Positions 15,882 to 22,951 of a DNA stretch of 33,696 nt are shown one piece after another. Source of the stretch: Kribbia dieselivorans NBRC 106261. Its GTDB lineage: Bacteria; Actinomycetota; Actinomycetes; Actinomycetales; Dermatophilaceae. A program made the translations under genes and the position numbers. The notes under the pieces are model-generated. The model searched no databases and had not been told where the DNA came from. It saw only the letters and a list, made by a program, of their open reading frames with translations. Positions within the stretch are counted from its first letter, which is position 1. Each line of letters starts with the position of its first letter. Location: the NCBI RefSeq assembly GCF_001552435.1, contig NZ_BCRE01000068.1:1-33696 (forward strand), given 5' to 3'.

Positions 15882-17636
15882 TCAGGCCCCCTGACCGCGG
15901 CGGCGCATCCACACCACGACCGCACCGGGCAGCAGCACGATGGCAAGCAACTCGGCCACTGCCAGCCACGAGAAGACCTTGTCGTCCTTGGAACGGTTGG
16001 CCTGGAGCTCGGTGGGGACGCCGAACACCGGACCGGCAGCGCCGGCCTCGGTGCCGGCGGCGACGACCTGACCCGTCTCGGGGTCGACGGTCGTGCCACT
16101 ACCGGCCGCGTTGGAGTTGGCGGTGCCATTGCCGGTACCCGCACCCGTACCGGGCGCGTTGCCGCTGCCGGTCTTCGAGGTCCCACCGTTGGCCGTCGTG
16201 TTCGGGCCATTGCCGCCGCCGGAGTTGCCGCCGCCATTACCGCCTCCGCCGGAGTTGCCGCCGCCGTTGCCGCCGCTGCCATTGCCACCGCCGGAGTTGC
16301 CGCCACCGGAGTTGTTGGTCGTGCCACCGGAGTTCTTCGCCGCGGAAACGCTGGTCGGGGCTTGACCGGTGGCGCCGCCGCACGGGCCGGCACCGTTCTT
16401 GTCGCATGAGGCCGGCATGGGCGCGATCTGAGCGAGCTTGTTGTTGTTGATGTTGCGACCGTCGAACGTCGGGTTGTTGCACGACTTGACGTCACGGTTG
16501 GCCAACTCGACGCCACTGTCGGCGGTCTTGAGCTTCTTGATCTCGTCGAAGCCCGCCTGCACCAGGTTCAGCGGCAGCGGGGAGTAGCCGTAGCTGCCCG
16601 CCTTGGTCTGGCCGGCGCACAGCGAATAGAAGAGGAAGTCGGCCAGGGTCTGGCGCTTGGCCGTGCTCATGCGCTGGTCGCTCTTGCCCGTCGGGAGCAA
16701 CAGGTACGAGTACGACGAAAGTGGGTACGCCCGCTTGTCCGGGTTGGTGTACACCCCATCGAGGATCTGGGTCAGGTACGCCTGCGAGCCCTTGTTCTTG
16801 TTGATCTGGGCCTTGGTCAGGCCGACCGCGACGTTGTACTGGGTCGGCTCGACGTAGTAGCCCGACTTGTTCAGCACCTTGACGACCGGGTAGTCCTTGT
16901 TGACCGGGTAGGAGTACTCGACGTACCCGATCGTGCCGTTGCCCGAGGCCGCGGAGATCGTGTTCATGACCTGGTCGGAACCGGCCGCGGCGATCATGCG
17001 GCCCTTCTTCGGGTAGTACGACGTCAGGCCGGACTTGCCGAAGTACGGACGCCACACGCTGGGGTACTGCTTGTCCAGGTAGGTCGTGAACTGGGCCGTG
17101 GTACCCGAACCGTCCGAACGGACCACCGGGGTGATCGGCAGCTTGGGGAACTTGACGCCGTTGTTGTCCTTGGAGATCTGCGGGTCGGACCAGTCGGTGA
17201 TCTTGTTGGTGAAGATCTTCGCGATGGTGTCACCCGAGAGCCGCAGGTTGCGCACCTGCTGGTTGCCGATCTTCAGCTGGTACGTGAAGGCCGTGCCACC
17301 GGCGACGATCGGCAGGTAGGAGTACTGGCGGTTGCCGGCGGAGTCGACGTTGCCGAACTCGTCCTTGCCCTGGTAGGGGATCTCGGTGATGCCGAAGTCG
17401 GTGACGTTGTTCGCGAACGACTTGCGGCCCTGGGACGACCCACCACCGGAGTAGGACACCTTCATGCCCTTGGAGTCGACGTCGGAGATCCACTGTTGGA
17501 CGATGACCTCGGACCAGGTCGAGCCGTTGCCTTCGATGGCGGCATAGGTCACGCCGTAGGCGGGGAGCGCCGCGATGCTCCCGGCCAGGGCGGTGGCCGA
17601 CAGGGCGGCCACGGCGGTGATGAGTCGGCGGGTCAC
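15882..17636 (-). CDS. pstS: Phosphate-binding protein PstS, C-terminally membrane-anchored
   Basis: PstS binds phosphate outside the membrane and delivers it to PstC-PstA. The 584-residue product has a signal peptide (about 1-28), then a PBP domain to about residue 380 with IEGNGSTWSE, VSYSGGGSSQGRKSF, a DFGITEIPY segment, ITDWSDPQI and VVRSDGSGTTAQFTTYL, the phosphate-gripping loop. A Gly/Asn/Ser linker (about 440-500) leads to a C-terminal membrane segment (WLAVAELLAIVLLPGAVVVW) with a basic MRRRGQG stop. There is no lipobox: anchoring is by the tail rather than by lipid, unlike most Gram-positive PstS. There is no LPXTG motif. The GTG start overlaps the pstA stop (GTGA), so the genes are translationally coupled. 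Usual PstS proteins have about 370 residues; the surplus is linker and anchor. Confidence 0.9.
   Translation of the reverse strand: MTRRLITAVAALSATALAGSIAALPAYGVTYAAIEGNGSTWSEVIVQQWISDVDSKGMKVSYSGGGSSQGRKSFANNVTDFGITEIPYQGKDEFGNVDSAGNRQYSYLPIVAGGTAFTYQLKIGNQQVRNLRLSGDTIAKIFTNKITDWSDPQISKDNNGVKFPKLPITPVVRSDGSGTTAQFTTYLDKQYPSVWRPYFGKSGLTSYYPKKGRMIAAAGSDQVMNTISAASGNGTIGYVEYSYPVNKDYPVVKVLNKSGYYVEPTQYNVAVGLTKAQINKNKGSQAYLTQILDGVYTNPDKRAYPLSSYSYLLLPTGKSDQRMSTAKRQTLADFLFYSLCAGQTKAGSYGYSPLPLNLVQAGFDEIKKLKTADSGVELANRDVKSCNNPTFDGRNINNNKLAQIAPMPASCDKNGAGPCGGATGQAPTSVSAAKNSGGTTNNSGGGNSGGGNGSGGNGGGNSGGGGNGGGNSGGGNGPNTTANGGTSKTGSGNAPGTGAGTGNGTANSNAAGSGTTVDPETGQVVAAGTEAGAAGPVFGVPTELQANRSKDDKVFSWLAVAELLAIVLLPGAVVVWMRRRGQGA
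16195..16315 (-). repeat. Low-complexity coding repeat (Gly/Asn/Ser linker of PstS)
   Basis: GGN and SGGGN codons repeat in this part of the PstS gene, coding a flexible spacer between the binding domain and the membrane anchor. Length variation by slippage is likely. Confidence 0.7.
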
Positions 17637-18922
17637 TTGATGCCTCCGGTGGGTCGGACGTTCGTGGCGTCGTTCGGGTACGGGGAGTCGGCGATCTCCA
17701 CCAGGACGGGTTCGCCCGAGGGGAGTTCGGCCGCAGGTTGCGGGGTCGTCTGGCGAGGAGCGCGGATCGTCCGCGACTTGTCTCGCCGCGGTCGGGCGAG
17801 GAGTCGGGCGCCGGTGAAGAGCAGCAGGACGAGCGTCATGAGGATGGCCGCTGCGCCGAAGCCGCGGACCTCATAGATCGGCTCGCCCGAGCGCACGGTC
17901 GAGAAGATGAACAGGGGCAGCGAGGTCATGACACCGTCGAACGGGTTGAGCTTCAGCGACGAGGTCACACCCGAGGTGAGCAGCAGCGGCGAGGTCTCGC
18001 CGACACCGCGGGCGACACCGAGGATGACCGCGGTGGCCAGACCCGGCCGCGCGGTCGGCAGCACGACGTGCCAGACCGTCTTCCACCGCGAAGCGCCCAG
18101 GGCCAGGCTGGCCTCGCGCAGGGAGCCCGGCACGACGCGGAGCACGACATCCGCAGCGCGCGCGATGATGGGCAGCATCATCACGCCGATGGCCAGAGCG
18201 GCCGCGGCGCCGGACTTGGGCAGGATCCCGGTGAGGATCACCGTGGTGTAGATGAACAGACCGGCCACGATCGACGGGAGCGCGGTCATCGACTCGACGA
18301 CCGTGCGCACGACCTTCGCGTACGGTCCTCCGACCTCGGTCATGAACACGGCCGTGCCGATGCCCAGGGGCACGACGATCGCGATGGCGATGAACACCTC
18401 GATGAGCGAGCCGACGATGGCGTGGAGCACACCACCCTTGTCGAGCGAATCCTTCGGTCCGATCCCCGACATGTCCTGGGTGTAGATGTTCACGTGGAGC
18501 AGCGCCTCGAAGCCACGGTAGAACGTGAAGATCACGGCCGAGGCCAGGGCGACGAAGACGATGAGCGCCCCCGCGGGCACGAGGACGTTCATCACCCGGT
18601 CCTGGACCTCGGTGATGCCACCGCGCAGGCCTCCGACGACGGCGGTCAGCGCGAGGATGCACACGAGCGAGACGAGGAGGTAGCCGACGAGGCCGTTCCA
18701 GGGGAGCAGGCGGTAGCAGATCAGCCAGGCCAACGCGAAGCCGCCGATGATCGGTCCGAAGCGGCTGAACAACTCCTCGTCGGTGGCCTGGGACAGCGCG
18801 CGCTGCGGCGGGGCCGGTGTGGTTGGCGGGTCGAGCAACGGCAGCTCGGTGATCCCGGAGCCGAACGTCGGACGTTGCGGCTCGACGGTCGCGGTCGTGG
18901 GCCGCTCGAGGGTCGTGGTCAT
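17633..18922 (-). CDS. pstA: Phosphate ABC transporter permease PstA
   Basis: PstA is one of the two membrane subunits of the phosphate importer. The 429-residue product has a Pro/Thr-rich cytoplasmic tail (about 1-50), two N-terminal hydrophobic segments (about 57-100), then the standard six-segment permease core with TALPSIVAGLFIYT and the coupling EAA-type loop SLREASLALGASRWKTVWHVVLP near the middle. FIFSTVRSGEPIYEVRGFGAA and a further membrane segment follow, with a 50-residue hydrophilic C-terminal tail. Both tails and the two extra leading segments make it about 130 residues longer than the common form. The ATG at 18922 lies one base after the pstC stop, and its own stop overlaps the GTG of pstS. 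Confidence 0.95.
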   Translation of the reverse strand: MTTTLERPTTATVEPQRPTFGSGITELPLLDPPTTPAPPQRALSQATDEELFSRFGPIIGGFALAWLICYRLLPWNGLVGYLLVSLVCILALTAVVGGLRGGITEVQDRVMNVLVPAGALIVFVALASAVIFTFYRGFEALLHVNIYTQDMSGIGPKDSLDKGGVLHAIVGSLIEVFIAIAIVVPLGIGTAVFMTEVGGPYAKVVRTVVESMTALPSIVAGLFIYTTVILTGILPKSGAAAALAIGVMMLPIIARAADVVLRVVPGSLREASLALGASRWKTVWHVVLPTARPGLATAVILGVARGVGETSPLLLTSGVTSSLKLNPFDGVMTSLPLFIFSTVRSGEPIYEVRGFGAAAILMTLVLLLFTGARLLARPRRDKSRTIRAPRQTTPQPAAELPSGEPVLVEIADSPYPNDATNVRPTGGIK

Positions 18923-18923
18923 G

Positions 18924-19934
18924 TCAGGCCTCCGCGTCGGCGCCGGACCGGCTGCGCGAGACGACGATCGCGGCCAGCGTGTTGACGATCAGGGTGAGCA
19001 CGAACAGCACCAGACCTGCCGTGAGGAGCGCGGACATCTGGGCGCCCGTCGCGGTGCCGAACTTGTTGGCGATGAGGGCGGAGATGTTGTTCGTGCCGGT
19101 TTCGAGGATGCGCCACTTGAGCTCCTCGGCCTGGCTGATGATGAGCAGCACGGCGATGGTCTCACCGAGCGCGCGACCGAGGCCGAGCATCGTGCCACCG
19201 ATCATGCCGCCGCGACCGAAGGGCAGCACGACGGACTGGACCATGCCCCAGCGCGTCGCGCCGAGGGCCAACGCAGCCTCGCGCTCGCCGGGCGGGGACT
19301 GGCTGAAGACCTCGCGCATGACCGAGGCGATCATCGGCAGCACCATCATCGCGACGGCGATCCCGGCGCAGAAGGCCGACTGGATGTAGCGGGTCTGGTC
19401 GACGAAGGCGGAGTTCGGATCGGTCTGCACGTCGAAGATCGGCAGCCATCCCATCCACCGGTGCAGCCAGCGGGCGACGTCGCCGGCGTAGGGCATGACA
19501 AGGAAGAAGCCCCACAGGCCGTAGATGATCGAGGGCACGGCCGACATGAGGTCGACCGCCGAGATCAGGGTCGGCTTGAGGTTCGGGGGAGCGTAGTCGC
19601 TGATGTAGAGAGCGGTGAGGAACGCCAGCGGCACCGCCAGGGCGAGCGCGACGAAGGCGATCGACACCGTGCCGCCGAGCACGGCCGCGATCCCGACGAC
19701 GTTCTGCTCCGGGTTCCACTGCGTCTCGGTGAAGAAGCTCCAGCCGTAGTACCGCAGCGTGGGGATCGAGTTGCCCAAAAGGAACAGGCCGATGCCACCG
19801 GTGATGAGGAGCACGATCGTGCCGATGGTGGTGGCCGAGATCTCGAACACCTTGTCCACCCCGGTCATGCCCTTCTTGAGGGTGCGCGGGGTGTCTTCCA
19901 CCCCCTCGGGGCGGGTGGGGAGATACGTCGTCAC
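18924..19934 (-). CDS. pstC: Phosphate ABC transporter permease PstC
   Basis: PstC pairs with PstA to form the phosphate channel. The 336-residue product has about six membrane segments, the conserved YYGWSFFTETQWNPEQN extracellular stretch after the first, LMSAVPSIIYGLWGFF, and the cytoplasmic coupling loop PPGEREAALALGATRWGMVQ followed by LGRALGETIAVLLI. The start is a GTG at 19934, with GAGG ten bases upstream; an ATG at 19950 is in another frame. It is the first gene of the minus-strand pst operon, about 105 bases downstream of a PHO box. Length and motifs are normal. Confidence 0.96.
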   Translation of the reverse strand: MTTYLPTRPEGVEDTPRTLKKGMTGVDKVFEISATTIGTIVLLITGGIGLFLLGNSIPTLRYYGWSFFTETQWNPEQNVVGIAAVLGGTVSIAFVALALAVPLAFLTALYISDYAPPNLKPTLISAVDLMSAVPSIIYGLWGFFLVMPYAGDVARWLHRWMGWLPIFDVQTDPNSAFVDQTRYIQSAFCAGIAVAMMVLPMIASVMREVFSQSPPGEREAALALGATRWGMVQSVVLPFGRGGMIGGTMLGLGRALGETIAVLLIISQAEELKWRILETGTNNISALIANKFGTATGAQMSALLTAGLVLFVLTLIVNTLAAIVVSRSRSGADAEA

Positions 19935-20039
19935 AGGTCGAAAACCTCATGCTGAAGGGCCCGAACCTTGCCGGGCTGACGTGGAGCAGGGGAGCGCATC
20001 CAGTGTGCGTTGCCTCGGGTGGCCTCCTTCACCACTTTG

Positions 20040-20083
20040 CGTGAATGAATGGTGAACGGGAGAGGATCATTTGGTGAACATGA
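20040..20083 (-). promoter_or_regulatory. PHO-box-like repeats for the pstC operon
   Basis: On the minus strand GTTCACC occurs at 20079-20073 and 20057-20051, 22 bases apart, with a degenerate unit between and ATTCACG at 20046-20040, so four 11-base units lie in register. This is the arrangement bound by phosphorylated PhoP in actinobacteria and implies induction by phosphate starvation. Confidence 0.75.
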
Positions 20084-20156
20084 TCGACGAACGACCCGAC
20101 GGGCGTCCCCTTCTTGTTGCGTATTGTGCGCAGGAGTGAACCAGCGGTCGCGAGGT

Positions 20157-20178
20157 GTTCACCCGTCGTTCAGATCAA
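20157..20178 (+). promoter_or_regulatory. PHO-box-like repeat for the PHP-domain gene
   Basis: GTTCACCCGTC (20157-20167) is followed directly by GTTCAGATCAA (20168-20178), two 11-base units of PHO-box type reading toward the PHP-domain gene, whose start lies 86 bases downstream. Confidence 0.65.
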
Positions 20179-20263
20179 TGGGGTTGGGCGGTTACCGAGC
20201 GGGAGGAACGTGACGTCTGCCGCCCAGTCGAGCGGCAGCCCTCCCCCCACTAGGAGACCACTC

Positions 20264-21964
20264 ATGGGTCACTCCCACGACCACGGTCACGGCCACGGTC
20301 ACCACCACCACGCGGACGTCACGCCCGCGACCGACCTCTCCATCTCCGACTCCGACCTGCACCCGGCGGACCTCGGCCGCCGCAACTTCCTGCGTGCCGC
20401 CGGTGTCCTGGGCGCCGGCGCCGCCACCACGGCGCTCGTGACGAACGCCGGTGTCGCCACCGCGGCCGCCGACGAGGACCGTCGCGAGAAGAGCAAGAAC
20501 CGCCCCAACAAGGGCTACCAGTGGCTCGCTGGTGACCACCACATCCACACCCAGTACTCCTCCGACGCCATGTACCGCGTCGACGACCAGGTCAAGAACG
20601 CCTCGGCGCTCGGCCTCGACTGGATGGTCATCACCGACCACGGCAGCGCCACGCACGCCAAGCTCGGTGTCGACTTGGTCAACCCCGACATCCGCCGCGC
20701 CCGCGCCGACCACCCGGAGATGCTCGTCTTCCAGGGCCTGGAGTGGAACATCCCGGCCGCCGAGCACGGCACCGTCTTCGTGCACCCCGGCTCCAACGAG
20801 GTCGACGTCCTCAAGCAGTTCGAGAACACCTACGACGGCACCGTCACGGGCGCCGGCCACAACGCGGCCGGTGAGGCCCTGGCCGTCTCCGGTCTGCAGT
20901 TCCTCAAGTCGCAGGTCAACGCCGGTACCGTCGACGACGCGCTGATGTTCGCCAACCACCCGGCTCGTCAGGGCATCGACTCGCCGCACGAGGTGCGCGC
21001 CTGGCGTGATGCCGCCGACGGTGTCGCCATGGGGTGGGAGGGCGCCCCCGGCCACCAGGCGGCCGGCATCTCCAAGGCCCAGAACGGCCCGGGCTCGGCC
21101 CGCGGCTACTACGGCAACGCCCCGCGCGCCGACCGTTCGTTCCCGGGCTACCCGCTCGAGGCCTACCGCACCTGGGGTGGCTTCGACTTCTACACCTCCA
21201 CCGTCGGCGGTCTGTGGGACTCCCTGCTCGCCGAGGGCAAGCCGTGGTGGATCACCGCGAACTCCGACTCGCACTCGGTCTACCTCGACCCGGCCGTGCG
21301 TGGCGCGAACTCCAACTTCAACCTCAACGGCAAGTACAACGACCCGGAGTACGGCGGCACGCCGAACCAGAACGCCGGTGACTTCTGGCCGGGGTACTAC
21401 TCGCGCACCAACGTGGGTACCCGCAAGGACAGCTACGCCGCCGTCATGGCCGGTCTTCGCGACGGCAACGTCTGGGTCGACCACGGTCACCTCATCGACT
21501 CCATCGACGTGCAGGTGCGCGCCAAGGGCGACAACGTCGGCCTCGGTGGCGTCATCGTCGCCAAGCGCGGCACCCAGGTCGAGCTCGTCGTGACGATCGT
21601 CCCGGCGCAGCACGCCAACTGGGCGCAGTTCCAGCCGCAGCTCAAGAAGGTCGACCTGATCAAGGGCCGCATCACCGGTCCGGTCGCCGACAAGGACACC
21701 CTCCGCGCTCCGGAGACCAAGGTCGTCAAGACCTGGGAGGTCTCGGGCACCGGCGAGATCACGTTGACCTTCGACCTCGGCCGCATCGACGAGACCGGCT
21801 TCTACATCCGCCTGCGTGGCTCGGACGGCAACCGCACCGCCGTTGGCTATTACGGCGCCGACGCCGACGCGACCGGCCCGGCCATCGACGTCGTCGGTGA
21901 CGCCGACCCATGGCGCGACCTGTGGTTCTACACGAACCCGGTCTTCGTCCTGCCCAAGAAGTGA
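20264..21964 (+). CDS. Tat-exported PHP-domain metallophosphoesterase with histidine-rich N-terminus
   Basis: The 566-residue product opens with a histidine cluster (10 of the first 16 residues or nearly so), then a twin-arginine signal GRRNFLRAAGVLG with hydrophobic core and cleavage near residue 68. Export by Tat suggests the metal centre is loaded in the cytoplasm. The mature protein has PHP-domain metal motifs: GDHHIHTQYS (H93, H95), VITDHGS (D125, H126), a GLEWNIP, FANHPAR and ITANSDSH. PHP enzymes are usually metal-dependent phosphoesterases; the substrate is unknown, but the PHO box upstream suggests release of phosphate from organic phosphates. A beta-rich C-terminal domain (about 430-566) follows. 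The ATG at 20264 has AGGAGA seven bases upstream; the longer frame from 20114 lacks such a site and would bury the Tat signal. A small gene follows 10 bases later. Confidence 0.82.
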   Translation: MGHSHDHGHGHGHHHHADVTPATDLSISDSDLHPADLGRRNFLRAAGVLGAGAATTALVTNAGVATAAADEDRREKSKNRPNKGYQWLAGDHHIHTQYSSDAMYRVDDQVKNASALGLDWMVITDHGSATHAKLGVDLVNPDIRRARADHPEMLVFQGLEWNIPAAEHGTVFVHPGSNEVDVLKQFENTYDGTVTGAGHNAAGEALAVSGLQFLKSQVNAGTVDDALMFANHPARQGIDSPHEVRAWRDAADGVAMGWEGAPGHQAAGISKAQNGPGSARGYYGNAPRADRSFPGYPLEAYRTWGGFDFYTSTVGGLWDSLLAEGKPWWITANSDSHSVYLDPAVRGANSNFNLNGKYNDPEYGGTPNQNAGDFWPGYYSRTNVGTRKDSYAAVMAGLRDGNVWVDHGHLIDSIDVQVRAKGDNVGLGGVIVAKRGTQVELVVTIVPAQHANWAQFQPQLKKVDLIKGRITGPVADKDTLRAPETKVVKTWEVSGTGEITLTFDLGRIDETGFYIRLRGSDGNRTAVGYYGADADATGPAIDVVGDADPWRDLWFYTNPVFVLPKK

Positions 21965-21974
21965 CGCGTCACCC

Positions 21975-22682
21975 ATGACGCTGGACGCATCAACGGCGAC
22001 CGGTCCCACCTCCGTGGTGGGGCCGGTCGCCGGCGTCGCGTCGCCGGGCGTGCCCGCAACGGGTCCGCTCGTCGGCGTCGACCTCGGAATCGGCGACGAA
22101 CTGGACTGCGAGGCGGATCTGCGTACACTCCGCTCCGGCCTGGAGCAGGCCGGCCTCGGCGAAGGCCTGTGGATCACCACCCACCCGGTCGGGGTGCGAC
22201 CCGACCGGCACGCTGCCATCGTCGTGGCGCTGCCGGCCGCCGGCGACGGCCCGGCCGGAGAACGACGGGCCTTTGACGCGGTCCGGGCCGCACTGGCCTC
22301 CGGCCACACCCACAGCCACGCCGTGTACGAGCCGGCGATCGTCTGCGGCGACCAGTCTGTGGGGGAGCGCGAGGCCCTCATCGGGGCCTACGAGGCACTC
22401 GCCGCGCGTGAGGCCGGCTTCGGCGGACGCGCCGTGGCCTTCCCCGGCGACCAGCAGCTCATCGGCGAGGTCACCGTGGCCGACATCCTCGCCTCCGCGG
22501 TGGACGACGTCGTCGACCTCGCGCGCGGTGAGGTCACCCCGGCGGACCGGGTCGGCACGCGCGACTTCGTGCGGCCCCTCCTGCGCGATGGCCGTTGGGT
22601 TCTCATCGTCCAACCCGCCGTCGGTGAGACCTTCGTGCCCTTCGAGGAGCCGAACCCGCACCGCTGCTGTCAGGACCACTGA
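21975..22682 (+). CDS. Conserved-looking protein of unknown function with C-terminal CC motif
   Basis: I do not recognise this 235-residue protein. It has no signal peptide or membrane segment. A low-complexity start (about 1-30) leads to a region with [18 protein letters not shown], a middle with [20 protein letters not shown], and an end [20 protein letters not shown] followed by HRCCQDH. The paired cysteines with flanking histidines, and the HTHSH, could bind metal, but that is only suggestive. The ATG at 21975 begins 10 bases after the PHP-domain gene, so both are probably on one Pho-controlled transcript, and a strong terminator follows. The frame is open upstream to 21816 only as overlap with the PHP gene. 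Confidence 0.65.
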   Translation: MTLDASTATGPTSVVGPVAGVASPGVPATGPLVGVDLGIGDELDCEADLRTLRSGLEQAGLGEGLWITTHPVGVRPDRHAAIVVALPAAGDGPAGERRAFDAVRAALASGHTHSHAVYEPAIVCGDQSVGEREALIGAYEALAAREAGFGGRAVAFPGDQQLIGEVTVADILASAVDDVVDLARGEVTPADRVGTRDFVRPLLRDGRWVLIVQPAVGETFVPFEEPNPHRCCQDH

Positions 22683-22705
22683 CCGGCCCAGCCACGGATT
22701 CGAAA

Positions 22706-22744
22706 CGAGACGCCTCATCCCGGATGGCGGGATGGGGCGTCTCG
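22706..22744 (+). terminator. 17-bp terminator hairpin after the PHP-domain operon
   Basis: CGAGACGCCTCATCCCG (22706-22722) pairs with CGGGATGGGGCGTCTCG (22728-22744), with one T-G wobble and a 5-base loop. There is no T tract, but the stem is very stable and separates this operon from ilvB. Confidence 0.75.
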
Positions 22745-22748
22745 CGCG

Positions 22749-22754
22749 TTGACA
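22749..22754 (+). promoter_or_regulatory. Candidate -35 (TTGACA) of the ilvB leader promoter
   Basis: A perfect TTGACA lies just upstream of a leader region. No strong -10 is seen at the ideal distance (GAGAGT is the best), and the leader peptide's ribosome-binding site lies very close, so the assignment is tentative. Confidence 0.35.
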
Positions 22755-22776
22755 CCGACCCCCCCGGAGGGGGAGA

Positions 22777-22809
22777 GTGCCCGTGTGGCACTTGTTCGTA
22801 TCGTCGTAA
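22777..22809 (+). CDS. Putative ilv leader peptide (10 codons)
   Basis: A GTG at 22777 is preceded by GGAGGGGGAGA at ideal spacing and opens a 10-codon frame coding [10 protein letters not shown] before TAA. Valine and leucine codons fit a peptide that senses branched-chain amino acid supply by ribosome stalling, although they are few. It lies just before an alternative-hairpin terminator upstream of ilvB, the usual layout of actinobacterial ilv attenuators. Confidence 0.5.
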   Translation: MPVWHLFVSS

Positions 22810-22814
22810 CCACC

Positions 22815-22891
22815 GGGCGCTCGGCCTGATCGCACCCGCGATCCAGCCAGCGCCATCCCTTCTGCCCGCACCCGGGCCGAGGGGTTTTTTT
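22815..22891 (+). promoter_or_regulatory. Transcription attenuator of ilvBNC (terminator with competing antiterminator)
   Basis: An intrinsic terminator is formed by CCCT/AGGG and GCCCG/CGGGC around a 4-base loop (22857-22883), followed by seven T at 22885-22891. An upstream segment CTCGGCC (22820-22826) is perfectly complementary to GGCCGAG (22875-22881) in its 3' arm, and CGGGCG (22815-22820) can pair with TGCCCG in its 5' arm, giving a mutually exclusive antiterminator. Stalling in the leader peptide would favour one or the other. Confidence 0.65.
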
Positions 22892-22951
22892 GTGGGTACG
22901 GCAGGCTTGACCCACGCGCCACAGCACCAGACACGACACTCGGAGGCAACG

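Larger units (their letters stand above)
19935..20263. other. Divergent regulatory region between pstC and the PHP-domain gene
   Basis: This 329-base spacer holds no gene. It carries two PHO-box-like repeat sets in opposite orientations, one for each divergent gene, and the ribosome-binding sites of both. The open frame on the plus strand from 20114 is only an upstream extension of the PHP-domain frame. Confidence 0.75.

Noticed and set aside
13310-16315. Repeat blocks as a CRISPR array
   Set aside because: The repeats are short in-frame Gly/Pro and Gly/Asn codon runs without unique spacers.
12091-17636. A working sortase with LPXTG substrates
   Set aside because: The catalytic cysteine position is alanine, and neither anchored neighbour ends with LPXTG; both have simple C-terminal membrane segments.
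22885-22891. Seven-T run as a sequencing artefact
   Set aside because: It directly follows a GC-rich hairpin at the place expected for an attenuator, so it has a function-based explanation.
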